Positions 24,784-33,654 of a DNA stretch of 64,000 nt are shown here, piece after piece. Position numbers and translations under genes: made by a program. The stretch is from Actinoplanes sp. KI2 (lineage in GTDB: Bacteria; Actinomycetota; Actinomycetes; Mycobacteriales; Micromonosporaceae), in contig NZ_JAOSZE010000005.1 of assembly GCF_025630775.1 (NCBI RefSeq), forward strand, positions 1 to 64,000. The letters run 5' to 3'. The first letter of the stretch is position 1. The number at the start of each line of letters is the position of its first letter. The notes under the pieces are model-generated. The model did not search any database and was not told the origin of the DNA. It saw only the letters and a list, made by a program, of their open reading frames with translations.

Positions 24784-26223
24784 ATGGTCCAGTTGAAGGG
24801 CCAATGTGGTGTCGCAAAAGGAGGACCAATTTCCGGATCGGACTTTCTCCAGCTGCGCGCCGAGGACGCCCCGGTCAAGGGCCTGACCGCGTGGCTGACC
24901 GCCGGTCTGCGGGACGCGATCGCCGGCCGCCGGCTCGCCGCGGGGGCCCGGTTGCCGGCCACCCGGGTGCTCGCCGCCGATCTGAAGATCTCCCGTGGCG
25001 TGGTGGTCGAGGCGTACCAGCGGCTGATCGACGAGGGCCTGGCAACCGGCCGCACCGGCGCCGGAACAATCGTCATAGGAAATCGGGATAAGTCGGATAT
25101 TGCGGAGGATCGTCGTAAGACGCTCGACGATCTTCGCCTGCCATTTCCCCCGCCGGAGGGGATCGACATCGACCTTTCCCCAGGCGTGCCCGATTTGTCC
25201 GCTTTTCCGAGGCGCCAATGGCTCAAGGCGGAGAAAGCGGTCCTCGACGAGATCACCGGCGCCGACCTCGGCTACGGCGACCCGGGCGGCACCCCCAAAC
25301 TGCGTGCCGAACTGATCGCCTGGCTACGCCGCACCCGGGGCATCCGCGCCGAGGCCGACGACATCGTCGTGGTGAACGGCGTGGCCCAGGCGCTCGCCCT
25401 GCTCGCGCGGACGCTCCGGCAGGGCGGCGTGACCGCCGCCGCCATCGAGGACCCCGGCTCCCGCGGAACCCGGGACCTGATGATCCATTGGGGCGTACGC
25501 CCGGAGCCCGTCCCCGTCGACGAGCAGGGCATCCGGGCCGACCTGATCACCCAGGACGCCGCCGTGCTGACCCCGGCGCACCAGTTCCCCACCGGAGTCG
25601 TGCTGAGCCCGGCGCGCCGCCGGGCGCTCCTCGACTGGGGCGGCCTGATCGTCGAGGACGACTACGACGCCGAGCACCGCTACGACCGGGCCCCGGTGGC
25701 CGCGCTGCAGGGATCGGCGCCGGAGCGGGTCGCGTACACGGGAAGCGTCTCGAAATCCCTCGCGCCCGGCATGCGCCTCGGCTGGCTGATCGCCCCGCGC
25801 CGGCTTCAGCCGGCGCTGCTGGCCGCGAAGCACGACTCCGACCTGGGCAGCCCCGCGCTGCCGCAGCTCGTGCTGGCCCGGCTGCTCGCCTCCGGCGACT
25901 ACGAGCGGCACCTGCGGCTGGTGCGCTCCCGGCAGCGGCGCCGGCGGGACGCGCTGCTCACCGGGCTGGCGCAGCACCTGCCGAGGGCCCGGGTCACCGG
26001 CGTGGCGGCCGGGCTGCACCTGCTGATCCTGCTGGAGGCGGACGGGCCGGACGACACGGTCCTCGCCGAGCGGGCGGCGGCCCACGGCGTACTCGTGCAT
26101 CCGTTGTCCTGGCACCGGCAGCGACCCGGCCCACCCGGCCTGGTCCTCGGGTATGCGGCGCAGCCGCCGGACCGGCTGGCCGAGGCGGCGCAGCGGCTCG
26201 GCCGGGCCCTCACCCCACCGTGA
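24784..26223 (+). CDS. MocR-family GntR/aminotransferase regulator
   Basis: 479 residues from this ATG. The winged helix (about 30-100: GARLPATRVLAADLKISRG, VVVEAYQRLIDEG) is fused to a fold-type I aminotransferase domain (about 120-470), with the PLP Lys in YTGSVSKSLAPGMRLGW. Such proteins bind PLP and a ligand and act as regulators such as PdxR, GabR or exporter regulators. The start is uncertain: the only good ribosome site, AAAGGAGG at 24817-24824, sits just before ATT at 24829, while ATG 24784 lacks one and lies within likely operator sequence. Confidence 0.87.
   Translation: MVQLKGQCGVAKGGPISGSDFLQLRAEDAPVKGLTAWLTAGLRDAIAGRRLAAGARLPATRVLAADLKISRGVVVEAYQRLIDEGLATGRTGAGTIVIGNRDKSDIAEDRRKTLDDLRLPFPPPEGIDIDLSPGVPDLSAFPRRQWLKAEKAVLDEITGADLGYGDPGGTPKLRAELIAWLRRTRGIRAEADDIVVVNGVAQALALLARTLRQGGVTAAAIEDPGSRGTRDLMIHWGVRPEPVPVDEQGIRADLITQDAAVLTPAHQFPTGVVLSPARRRALLDWGGLIVEDDYDAEHRYDRAPVAALQGSAPERVAYTGSVSKSLAPGMRLGWLIAPRRLQPALLAAKHDSDLGSPALPQLVLARLLASGDYERHLRLVRSRQRRRRDALLTGLAQHLPRARVTGVAAGLHLLILLEADGPDDTVLAERAAAHGVLVHPLSWHRQRPGPPGLVLGYAAQPPDRLAEAAQRLGRALTPP
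24785..24828. promoter_or_regulatory. repeated TGGTCC/GGACCA elements, candidate MocR operator
   Basis: TGGTCC at 24785-24790, GGGCCA at 24798-24803 and GGACCA at 24823-24828 are related elements in direct and inverted order in the 5' region of the MocR frame. MocR proteins bind such spaced half-sites as dimers. The overlap with the assumed coding start supports a later start codon. Confidence 0.45.
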
Positions 26224-27010
26224 CGAAGTCGATCAGCCGCTCCATCGAGTTGACCAGCGGGGTCTCGACGTCCTTGTAGCTGCTCACCTCGCGGAGGATG
26301 CGCCGCCACATGTCGGCCGGCTCACGCACGCCGAACGCCTCGCAGACGCCCTCCTTCCAGTTGCGCCCGGGCGGGATGACCGGCCATTTCTTGATGCCGA
26401 TCCGGTCCGGCTTCACGGCCTGCCAGATGTCCACGTAGGGGTGGCCGGTGATCAGCACGTTGGGGTCGGTGACGGCCGCGACGATCCGGCTCTCCTTCGA
26501 GCCGGGCACCAGGTGATCGACGAGGACGCCGAGGCGGCGATCCCGGCTCGGCCGAAAGGCGCTCACCGCGGCGGCGAGATCGTCGATGCCGTCCAGCGGC
26601 TCGACGACCACGCCCTCGATCCGCAGGTCGTCGCCCCAGATGCGCTCGACCAGCGCGGCGTCGTGAATGCCCTCGACCCAGATCCGGCTCGCCTTGGCGA
26701 CCTGCGCCTTGACCCCGTCGACCGCGATCGACCCGGAGGCAGTGATCTTCCGCTGCGGCGGCGCCGGCGAGGCGACGGGCTTGCGCAGCGTCACCGCCCG
26801 GCCGTCGAGAAGGAACGCGGCCGGCGTCAGCGGAAAGTTCCGGCGCTTGCCGAACCGGTCCTCCAGCACCACCGCGCCCAGCTCGAAGCCGACCACCGCG
26901 CCGCAGAACCCGGAGTCCGCGTCCTCGACCACCAGATCGATCTCCGCGTCCACCTCGGGCACGACCTTCTTGCGGCGCCACTGCTCCTTGAGCACGTCCT
27001 CCCCATACAT
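26210..27010 (-). CDS. DUF3097 family protein
   Basis: 266-residue cytoplasmic protein of the actinobacterial DUF3097 type: it begins YGEDVLKEQWRRKKVVPEV, continues IRIEGVVVEPLDGID-like segments with RLGVLVDHLVPGSKESRI, and contains GHPYVDIWQAVKPDRIG. The C-terminal part recalls TOPRIM-like nuclease or primase folds with acidic residues (DHLVPGS, GHPYVD), but activity is unproven. The ATG at 27010 was chosen by conservation of this N-terminus. Its stop overlaps the convergent MocR gene by 14 bases. Confidence 0.85.
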   Translation of the reverse strand: MYGEDVLKEQWRRKKVVPEVDAEIDLVVEDADSGFCGAVVGFELGAVVLEDRFGKRRNFPLTPAAFLLDGRAVTLRKPVASPAPPQRKITASGSIAVDGVKAQVAKASRIWVEGIHDAALVERIWGDDLRIEGVVVEPLDGIDDLAAAVSAFRPSRDRRLGVLVDHLVPGSKESRIVAAVTDPNVLITGHPYVDIWQAVKPDRIGIKKWPVIPPGRNWKEGVCEAFGVREPADMWRRILREVSSYKDVETPLVNSMERLIDFVTVG

Positions 27011-27099
27011 GCAAGGCACGGTAACCCGTGGCTTGGGACACGGCCTTTCTGACGCTCCGGCCGAGACAACCTTCCCGATGGGCACGTACCCTTGCTCGC

Positions 27100-27882
27100 A
27101 TGTCCCCCGCTGCTGATGCGGTCACCCGCACCGCGCGGCGCTCGACCCGGTTCGCGGCCTGGGTGCGCGCCTGGCGCGCCGGCTTGGTGCCGTTCGACGA
27201 GGTGGCCGGCGAGATCGCCGCCGACGAGGAGCACCTCGTCGCGGACGCGCCGGGCACCTGGACCGACGTGCCCCTCCCGCAGGGACTGCCGATGTTCGCC
27301 AAGGTGCATCCCGACGACATCCGCCTGGTGCTGCCCGCGCCCGGCGACCCCCGCGGCCTGCCCGGCCCCGGCGCGCTGACCGGCGCCGCGCTGCTGGCCG
27401 GCGAGGCCGTGATGACGCCCGAGTTCGGCGTCGTCCCCGAGGTCCGGCGGCACACCTCCGGCTCCGGCGTCGAGTTCGAGACGGTGCTCTGGCGGGTCTT
27501 CCCGGTGGGCCAGTTCCGGCCGGTGTTCCAGCTCGGCGCGGCCGAAGCCGAGGCCGAGCTGACCGCCGCGCTCGGCGAGGCCACCGCCCGGCTCACCCGA
27601 CTCGACGTCGCGCAGTGGAAACCCGAGCTGGCCGGTGCCCTGCAGGCGTTGCGCCGGCCGGAGTCCACCGCCACCCTGCCGCCCGGGTTCGACCCGCGCG
27701 CCCGGCGGCTGTTCGCCCGCGCCAGCGTGCTCGACCAGGTGCTCGCGCTGGCCGAGACCAACGCACCGGGCGGCGCGATCAACGGGTACGAGGCGCAGCA
27801 GCGCGACGCGGCGCTGCGCCCGCTCATGTCCGCCTGCCGGCAGGCCCTGGTGGCGGCCTGCAACTCACCCCTGCATCCGTAG
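27100..27882 (+). CDS. conserved actinobacterial protein of unknown function
   Basis: 260-residue soluble protein. Recognisable stretches are VRAWRAGLVPFDEVAGEIAA near the start, a Pro/Gly-rich middle (LPAPGDPRGLPGPGALTG) and an Ala/Leu-rich helical C-terminal half. No motif ties it to an enzyme family. It stops directly before the ATG of the NUDIX gene (no spacer), so the two are co-transcribed and probably coupled. It may support that hydrolase, but this is context only. Confidence 0.75.
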   Translation: MSPAADAVTRTARRSTRFAAWVRAWRAGLVPFDEVAGEIAADEEHLVADAPGTWTDVPLPQGLPMFAKVHPDDIRLVLPAPGDPRGLPGPGALTGAALLAGEAVMTPEFGVVPEVRRHTSGSGVEFETVLWRVFPVGQFRPVFQLGAAEAEAELTAALGEATARLTRLDVAQWKPELAGALQALRRPESTATLPPGFDPRARRLFARASVLDQVLALAETNAPGGAINGYEAQQRDAALRPLMSACRQALVAACNSPLHP

Positions 27883-28380
27883 ATGCCGGATCGTTTCGCC
27901 CACTGCACGTTCTGCGGTGCGCGGTTCGGGCGCGGCCAGGCCTGGCCGCGCCGCTGCGCGGCCTGCGGCGAGACCAGCTATCAGAACCCCAAGCCGGTCG
28001 CGGTGGTGCTGCAGCCGGTGGGTGCGGGCCTGCTGGTGGTACGCCGGGCGATCCCGCCCGCGCGATACCGCCTGGCGTTGCCCGGCGGCTACATCGACGT
28101 CGGCGAGACCTGGCAGGCGGCCGCGGCGCGGGAGCTGTTCGAGGAGGTCGGCCTCGCGGTCGACGCCGCCGAGGTGCGCCTGTTCGACACGGCCAGCGCC
28201 CCGGACGGCACGCTGCTCGTCTTCGGCCTGCTCCCGGTGATCAAGAACGCGGCCGTCATCCCACCCTCCCAGCCCAACGACGAGTCGCTCGGCTGGGAGG
28301 TCCTGTACGGCCCGGCCGAACTGGGCTTCAGCCTGCACACGGCGGCCGCGGCCCGGTTCTTCGGCCAAGCTCAGTCGTGA
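27883..28380 (+). CDS. NUDIX hydrolase with N-terminal zinc ribbon
   Basis: 165 residues. Four Cys (CTFCG at 8-11 and CAACG about 27-30) form a zinc ribbon like that of NADH pyrophosphatase NudC. The NUDIX box follows in full (GGYIDVGE ... RELFEEVGL, about 67-90). It hydrolyses a nucleoside diphosphate-linked substrate, possibly NAD(H) or a sugar nucleotide. It is shorter than NudC and lacks that family's extra domain, so it is closer to the ADP-ribose group. Its end overlaps the convergent DUF1905 gene by 10 bases. Confidence 0.9.
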   Translation: MPDRFAHCTFCGARFGRGQAWPRRCAACGETSYQNPKPVAVVLQPVGAGLLVVRRAIPPARYRLALPGGYIDVGETWQAAAARELFEEVGLAVDAAEVRLFDTASAPDGTLLVFGLLPVIKNAAVIPPSQPNDESLGWEVLYGPAELGFSLHTAAAARFFGQAQS

Positions 28381-28676
28381 GCGAGCACCTCGACGCTGAC
28401 CCCGACTCGGTCGCCGGGCTTCAGCCCGTTGGCCGTGCGGACGGCCTGCTTGATCGGCAGCACGTACGCCCCGGTCCGGCTGTCCGGGAAGATCGACGTA
28501 CGCCAGATCGTCGTACCGACCCGCGCCTGCACCCGCACCGACCCGAACCCTCGCCGCTGCCCGCCGGTCCGATCCCGGATCTCGTCGGACGCGTCGACCG
28601 GCAGGCTCACGAACGTCCAGCTGTCGTCGCGGCGAGCCGTCCAGATCCAGAGCTCGGACTCGAAGTCGACAACCAT
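28371..28676 (-). CDS. DUF1905 domain protein
   Basis: 101-residue beta-barrel protein of the DUF1905 type: FESELWIWTARRDDSWTFVSLP, later GSVRVQARVGTTIWRTSIFP and KQAVRTANGLKPGDRVGV. The fold resembles a small ligand-binding barrel; the function is unknown. Longer relatives carry a YdeI-like partner domain, which is absent here. The ATG at 28676 gives the standard N-terminus. Confidence 0.88.
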   Translation of the reverse strand: MVVDFESELWIWTARRDDSWTFVSLPVDASDEIRDRTGGQRRGFGSVRVQARVGTTIWRTSIFPDSRTGAYVLPIKQAVRTANGLKPGDRVGVSVEVLAHD

Positions 28677-28725
28677 GCCGGTCAGCCTATCGGCAGGACA
28701 GACCCTAGACGCCCATGGAGGATTC

Positions 28726-30396
28726 ATGCCCCGGTACGGCCAAACCGCCCTGCTGACCGCGACGGCCGTGGTGCTCGCCGGGGCCGTCACGGCGGCCCTC
28801 GTCGCGGTGACGAACCGTACCGCAGCCAACGGCGCCGGCGCCGCGCCGAGCGTGCCCGGCAATCCCCGGGTGAGCGGCCTGACCTGCAAGAACGTCACCT
28901 TCGCCTGGGACGCCGCCAGTGACGACAAGGGCGTGAGGTTCTACGACGTCTACCACGACGGCCAGCTGATGAAGTCGGTCGGCGACCGGACGCTGTCCAC
29001 CGCGCTGACCGTGGTCCCCGGCGCGTCGTGGGGCCTCTACGTCAACGCCCGCGACGCCGACGGCAACGTCTCGCAGGCCAGCACCACGGTGACCATCACG
29101 CCGCCGGCCTGCTCGGCCGACGCCAAGGCTCCCACCGCGCCGTCCGGTCTCGCCGGGGTCGCCTCCGGCACCACGGTCACGCTGACCTGGAAGGCGGCGA
29201 CGGACAACGTCGGCGTGAAGAGCTACGACATCTACCGTGGCACCACCCGGGCCGGGTCCGTCGCCGGCGGCGGCACGTCGTTCGCCGACAGCGGCCTGCC
29301 GGCCAAAACCACTGTCGCGTACGTCGTGGTCGCGCGCGACGCCGCCGGGAACACATCGGCGCGCAGCAACACGGCGACGTTCACGACCGGCGCCGCCTGC
29401 ACCAATCCGGTGTGCACGGTGACCCAGGTCGGCACCGACAAGGACATCCCCTGGGGGCTGGCCACCCTGCCGGACGGCCGCATCCTCTACAACCGCCGGG
29501 ACGCGCACGACATCGTCGTGCTGAACCCGGCCGACGGCACCAGGAAGACCGTCGGCACGGTGCCGAACGTGCAGAGCACCGACGGCGAGGGCGGCCTGAC
29601 CGGCCTCGCGATCGCGCCGACCTTCGCCGCCGACCACTGGCTGTACATCATGCACACCTCGCCGACCGACAACCGGATCGTGCGGATCAGGATGGTCGAC
29701 GACAAGCTTCCGACGGCGAGCGAGCAGGTGCTGCTCAAGGGCATCCTGCGGAACAAGTTCCACGACGGCGGCCGGCTGCGGTTCGGCCCGGACGGCAAGC
29801 TGTACGCCGTCACCGGCGACGCGCAGAACGGCGACAACGCGCAGAACAAGAACGGCCTGAACGGCAAGGTGCTGCGGCTCAACCCGGACGGCAGCGTCCC
29901 CGCCGACAACCCGTTCCACAACTACGTGTGGAGCTACGGCCACCGCAACCCGCAGGGTCTCGCCTTCGACTCGCAGGGCCGGCTGTGGGAGCAGGAGTTC
30001 GGCAACACCATCATGGATGAGACCAACCTGATCGTGAAGGGCGGCAACTACGGCTGGCCCGCCTGCGAGGGGACGGCCGGCACCTGCAACACGCCCGGCT
30101 ACATCGCGCCCAAGGCCACCTACCCCACCGCGGCCGCGTCCTGCTCCGGCCTCGCGATCGTCAAGGACGTGGTCTACCTGGCCTGCCAGCGCGGCACCCG
30201 GATGTACCGCTGGGTGATCAGCGGCGACCAGCTGACCGGCGGCCGGCAGTTCTTCAACGGCACCTACGGCCGGCTGCGCACGATCGAGCCGGCCCCCGGC
30301 GGCGGCCTGTGGCTGACCACCACCAACACCGGCGACAAGGACAGCGTCGCCGACAACAGCAACGAGAAGATCCTGCACGTCGCCCTGGGCAGCTGA
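28726..30396 (+). CDS. secreted PQQ-dependent sugar dehydrogenase with two FnIII domains
   Basis: 556 residues. A signal sequence or anchor (about 6-28) is followed by two fibronectin type III domains (about 42-130 and 138-228; FAWDAASDDKG and LTWKAATDNVG) and a six-bladed propeller of the glucose/sorbosone dehydrogenase type (about 240-556: VPWG-like IPWGLATLPDGR, HDGGRLRFGPDG with the catalytic-type His, YGHRNPQGLAFD). It probably oxidises an aldose outside the cell using PQQ; the FnIII units suggest attachment to polymers. There is no PQQ synthesis gene in the window. The ATG at 28726 has GGAGG four bases upstream. Confidence 0.88.
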   Translation: MPRYGQTALLTATAVVLAGAVTAALVAVTNRTAANGAGAAPSVPGNPRVSGLTCKNVTFAWDAASDDKGVRFYDVYHDGQLMKSVGDRTLSTALTVVPGASWGLYVNARDADGNVSQASTTVTITPPACSADAKAPTAPSGLAGVASGTTVTLTWKAATDNVGVKSYDIYRGTTRAGSVAGGGTSFADSGLPAKTTVAYVVVARDAAGNTSARSNTATFTTGAACTNPVCTVTQVGTDKDIPWGLATLPDGRILYNRRDAHDIVVLNPADGTRKTVGTVPNVQSTDGEGGLTGLAIAPTFAADHWLYIMHTSPTDNRIVRIRMVDDKLPTASEQVLLKGILRNKFHDGGRLRFGPDGKLYAVTGDAQNGDNAQNKNGLNGKVLRLNPDGSVPADNPFHNYVWSYGHRNPQGLAFDSQGRLWEQEFGNTIMDETNLIVKGGNYGWPACEGTAGTCNTPGYIAPKATYPTAAASCSGLAIVKDVVYLACQRGTRMYRWVISGDQLTGGRQFFNGTYGRLRTIEPAPGGGLWLTTTNTGDKDSVADNSNEKILHVALGS

Positions 30397-30465
30397 CCGA
30401 CCCGGAGCATTCTCTTTGGGGGGAAATGACCGCCGGGCGCCCGGTCCAGCACCTAATGTGGCCGG

Positions 30466-31308
30466 GTGAGCCTGGCCCGTACCCGTCGGACCGCGCCGGT
30501 GTGCGTGCTGATCCTGTCGTTCTGCGTGATCGCGGGACTGGCCAGGGCGACCGCGGCGCCGCCGACGAAACCGCCGGTGCCGGCCGTCGCCCCCATCGCG
30601 GCCCAGCCGGCCACCACCATCGCGCCGATCAAGGCGCCGCCGCGGGGTCTCCCGGTGATCACCTACCGGCACGTGCCGGGCGGCTTCCCCGCCGACCCCG
30701 GCCCGGCCGACACCGCCCCGATCACCGAGGGCCTGCACGCGATCGGGAAGCTGGCGCTCTACGACGCCCCCGGCGGCAACCCGCGCGCCTTCCTGCCACC
30801 AGACATCCGCGGCGTCGAGGTCACCGTCCCGATCGTCGAGCGGGAACCGGGCTGGGTCGCGGTGCTGCTGCCGTCGATCAACCGGCGGATCGGCTGGCTG
30901 CCGGCCACCGGGTGGAGTTCCCGGCCGCTGCGCGACCAGATCGTCGTGCATCTGGACCGGCACGAGCTGACCTGGCTGCACGACGGCGTACGCCAGGAAA
31001 GCTGGACGGTGGCCACCGGCAGCGACCGGACGCCGACCCCGCCGGGGCGGACCTTCGTGCTCGGCCGCACCACCACCGAGGGCAGCGTGTACGCCGGACT
31101 GGACGCGCTGGTCCTCGGCGCCGTGCCGGACGATCGGGACGCGGTCGCGCCCGGCCTGCGCGACGCGCACACCGGCATCCACGGTTGGTACAGCGCGTCC
31201 GCGTTCGGCCGCAGCATCTCCAACGGCTGCCTCCGGCTCCCCCGGGACGGCCAGCGCACCCTGCTCGACCACATCGGCCCCGGCACGCCGGTCGTCGTGC
31301 TCGACTAG
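30466..31308 (+). CDS. L,D-transpeptidase (YkuD family)
   Basis: 280 residues: membrane anchor or signal (about 10-29), Pro/Ala linker (31-60), an SH3-like segment (about 88-150) and the YkuD domain (about 157-280) with His239 and the catalytic Cys255 in ISNGCLRL; the usual His before Gly is Asn, a known variant. It acts outside the membrane, forming 3-3 crosslinks in peptidoglycan or attaching proteins to it. The GTG at 30466 is followed by a typical basic start. The NUDIX gene begins nine bases after its stop. Confidence 0.9.
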   Translation: MSLARTRRTAPVCVLILSFCVIAGLARATAAPPTKPPVPAVAPIAAQPATTIAPIKAPPRGLPVITYRHVPGGFPADPGPADTAPITEGLHAIGKLALYDAPGGNPRAFLPPDIRGVEVTVPIVEREPGWVAVLLPSINRRIGWLPATGWSSRPLRDQIVVHLDRHELTWLHDGVRQESWTVATGSDRTPTPPGRTFVLGRTTTEGSVYAGLDALVLGAVPDDRDAVAPGLRDAHTGIHGWYSASAFGRSISNGCLRLPRDGQRTLLDHIGPGTPVVVLD

Positions 31309-31317
31309 GCTCCCCGG

Positions 31318-31719
31318 GTGACCAGCACGATCATCGCGACGGCCTGGGTGTGCGTGCGCGACCGCCGGGTGCTCGTCGTGCGCCCGCACTACACCGATGC
31401 CTTCTACCTGCCCGGCGGCAAGCCGGAGCCCGGCGAGACGCACGCCGAGGCGGCCGCCCGCGAGGTGCTCGAGGAGGTCGGGCTCGTCCTGGACCCGGCC
31501 GCTCTCACCCTCTACACCGAGATCGTGGCGCCCGCACACAACCGGCCGCCGGGCACGACGGTCCGCCTGGTCTGCTTCACCGGCGGCGACGCGGGCGCCG
31601 CCCCGTCGGCCGCCGCCGAGATCGGCGAGATCGCCTGGTTCACCCCCGACGACACCGCCCGCTGCGCGCCGGCGATCCAACTGCTGATCGCCGACCTGTC
31701 CACGGCCGGTCTCATTTGA
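31318..31719 (+). CDS. NUDIX hydrolase
   Basis: 133-residue single-domain NUDIX enzyme: the box GGKPEPGE ... REVLEEVGL (about 37-60) is complete. It resembles the 8-oxo-dGTP-diphosphatase/MutT-like group that cleans nucleotide pools, but the substrate cannot be fixed from sequence. The GTG at 31318 lies nine bases after the L,D-transpeptidase stop, so they may share a transcript. It converges with the HAD gene, with a 22-base gap. Confidence 0.9.
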   Translation: MTSTIIATAWVCVRDRRVLVVRPHYTDAFYLPGGKPEPGETHAEAAAREVLEEVGLVLDPAALTLYTEIVAPAHNRPPGTTVRLVCFTGGDAGAAPSAAAEIGEIAWFTPDDTARCAPAIQLLIADLSTAGLI

Positions 31720-31741
31720 CCGGCGGCCGGGTGACGCGCGG

Positions 31742-32560
31742 TCAGATCTCGTCGATCAGGTCGGCCACCGAGTCGACGATGCGCGAGGGGCGGAACGGGT
31801 AGCGGTCGGCCTCCTCGCGGGTGCTGATGCCGGTCAGGACCAGGATCGTCTCCAGGCCGGCCTCCAGCCCGCACAGCACGTCGGTGTCCATCCGGTCGCC
31901 GATCATCGCGGTGCTCTCGCTGTGCGCCTCGATGGTGTTCAGCGCGGAGCGCATCATCATCGGGTTGGGCTTACCCACGAAGTAGGGTTCCACGCCGGTG
32001 GCCTTGGAGATCATCGCGGCGACCGAGCCGGCGGCCGGGAGGGCGCCCTCGTTGGACGGGCCGGTGGCGTCCGGGTTGGTGCAGATGAACTTCGCCCCGC
32101 CGTCGATCAGGCGGATCGCCTTGGTGATCGCCTCGAAGCTGTAGGTGCGGGTCTCGCCGAGGACCACGTAGTCCGGGTCGAACTCGGTCAGCACATAGCC
32201 GGCCGCGTGCATGGCCGTCGTCAACCCCGCTTCGCCGATCACGTACGCGGTGCCGCCCGGCCGCTGGTCGGACAGGAACTGCGCGGTCGCCAGCGCGGCC
32301 GTCCAGATCGACTGCTCGGGCACGTCGAAGCCCATCCGGTTGAGGCGGGCCTGCAGGTCGCGCGGGGTGTAGATGGAGTTGTTCGTCAGGATGAGGAACG
32401 GTTTGCCGGAGGCCTTCATCCGGTTGACGAACTCGGGCGCGCCGGGGACCGGCTCGCCCTCGTGGACGAGAACCCCGTCCATGTCGGTGAGCCAGCTCTC
32501 GATGGCCTTGCGCTTCTGGGGTTCATTCTGGGGTTTTCCGCCGCGGGTGGGCAGAGTCAT
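31742..32560 (-). CDS. HAD-IIA phosphatase (NagD-like)
   Basis: 272-residue cytoplasmic HAD hydrolase with the C2B cap of the NagD/p-nitrophenylphosphatase group. It has motif I DMDGVLVHEG (Asp pair at about 26-28), motif II ILTNNS, the Lys segment VGKPNPMMM and motif IV MIGDRMDTDV. It dephosphorylates a sugar or nucleotide phosphate. Its ATG overlaps the ferrochelatase stop by four bases, so it is the last gene of the fabG-inhA-hemH operon. What it does for that pathway is unclear. Confidence 0.9.
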   Translation of the reverse strand: MTLPTRGGKPQNEPQKRKAIESWLTDMDGVLVHEGEPVPGAPEFVNRMKASGKPFLILTNNSIYTPRDLQARLNRMGFDVPEQSIWTAALATAQFLSDQRPGGTAYVIGEAGLTTAMHAAGYVLTEFDPDYVVLGETRTYSFEAITKAIRLIDGGAKFICTNPDATGPSNEGALPAAGSVAAMISKATGVEPYFVGKPNPMMMRSALNTIEAHSESTAMIGDRMDTDVLCGLEAGLETILVLTGISTREEADRYPFRPSRIVDSVADLIDEI

Positions 32561-33606
32561 GACGCTCCTCGTCGCTGTGGGGTGGGGCAGCAGCCGCTCG
32601 GGCAGTCGTCCCAGATCGGGAGCGTACCGAGCCGCCTGCGGGGCTGCTCGGCGGTACGCTCCTCGACCAGTTCGCGGATCATGGTGACGAAGCGCGGGTC
32701 GGTGCCGGGGGTCGCGGCGCGGGCGTAGCCGAGCCCGAGCCGGGCCGCGGTCTCGGCGGCCTCGTTGTCGAGATCCCAGATCACCTCGAGGTGGTCGGAG
32801 ACGAAGCCGATCGGGCTGACCACGACGTCGGTGACGCCCTCCTTGGCGATCGACTCCAGATGGTCGTTGATGTCCGGCTCGAGCCACGGCACCTGCGGCG
32901 GGCCGGAGCGGCTCTGCCAGACCAGGTCCCACGGCAGGTCATCGGCGGCCGCGGCGCCGACCAGGCCGGCCGTCTCGGTGAGCTGCGCGGTGTACCGGCC
33001 GCCGTCGGGTCCGGCCGCGTCGGCCATCGACACCGGGATGGAATGGGCGGTGAAGACCAGGCGGGTGCTTCGCCGCCGGCGGGGGTCAAGAGCGTCCAGG
33101 GCATCCCGTACGGCGGAGACATGCGGCTCGACGAACCCGGGATGGTCGTGGAACTGGCGCAGCTTGGTGATCACCGGCGCGCTCGGCCCGACCTTGGCCC
33201 GGGCGCGGGCGATGTCCTCCCAGTACTGCTTGCACGACGAGTAGCCGCCGTACGCGCTGGTGGCGAAGCCCAGCGCGTGGGTGACGCCGTCGTCCCGCAT
33301 CCGGGCCACGGTGTCCTCGAGCATCGGGTGCCAGTTCCGGTTGCCCCAGTACGTCGGCAGGTCGACGCCGTTGGCCGCGAAGTCGGCGTCCACCGCGGCG
33401 AGCAGGTCGCGGCACTGCTGGTTGATCGGCGACACGCCGCCGAAGTGCAGGTAGTGCTCGGCGACCGCGGCCAGCCGCTCCTCCGGGACGCCGCGCCCGC
33501 GCACCACGTTGCGCAGGAACGGCATCACATCGTCGGGCTTCTCGGGACCGCCGAAGGACAGCAGGACGAACGCGTCGTAAGCCACCACGCGCCCATCTTC
33601 GCCCAT
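32557..33606 (-). CDS. hemH: ferrochelatase (coproporphyrin type)
   Basis: 349 residues. It inserts Fe(II) into a porphyrin; in actinobacteria the substrate is coproporphyrin III and the product coprohaem (CpfC role). Core motifs are LLSFGGPEKPDDVMPFL, FTAHSIPVSM with the metal-site His, and WQSRSGPPQVPWLEPDI. Cys125 plus the tail Cys335, Cys339 and Cys340 (DDCPSGCC) match the arrangement of [2Fe-2S] ligands in actinobacterial ferrochelatases. The ATG at 33606 is the last of three in-frame candidates (also 33654 and 33630), none with a strong ribosome site. It follows inhA in the order known from mycobacteria. Confidence 0.92.
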   Translation of the reverse strand: MGEDGRVVAYDAFVLLSFGGPEKPDDVMPFLRNVVRGRGVPEERLAAVAEHYLHFGGVSPINQQCRDLLAAVDADFAANGVDLPTYWGNRNWHPMLEDTVARMRDDGVTHALGFATSAYGGYSSCKQYWEDIARARAKVGPSAPVITKLRQFHDHPGFVEPHVSAVRDALDALDPRRRRSTRLVFTAHSIPVSMADAAGPDGGRYTAQLTETAGLVGAAAADDLPWDLVWQSRSGPPQVPWLEPDINDHLESIAKEGVTDVVVSPIGFVSDHLEVIWDLDNEAAETAARLGLGYARAATPGTDPRFVTMIRELVEERTAEQPRRRLGTLPIWDDCPSGCCPTPQRRGAS

Positions 33607-33654
33607 CCGACCGCCCCGCCCACCACCCATAGACCCGACTGAAGGCCATTTCAC

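Noticed and set aside
28705..31680. Open frame of 991 codons on the minus strand across the sugar dehydrogenase, L,D-transpeptidase and NUDIX genes
   Set aside because: It spans three recognisable genes on the other strand and has the Arg/Val/Gly composition of a shadow frame.
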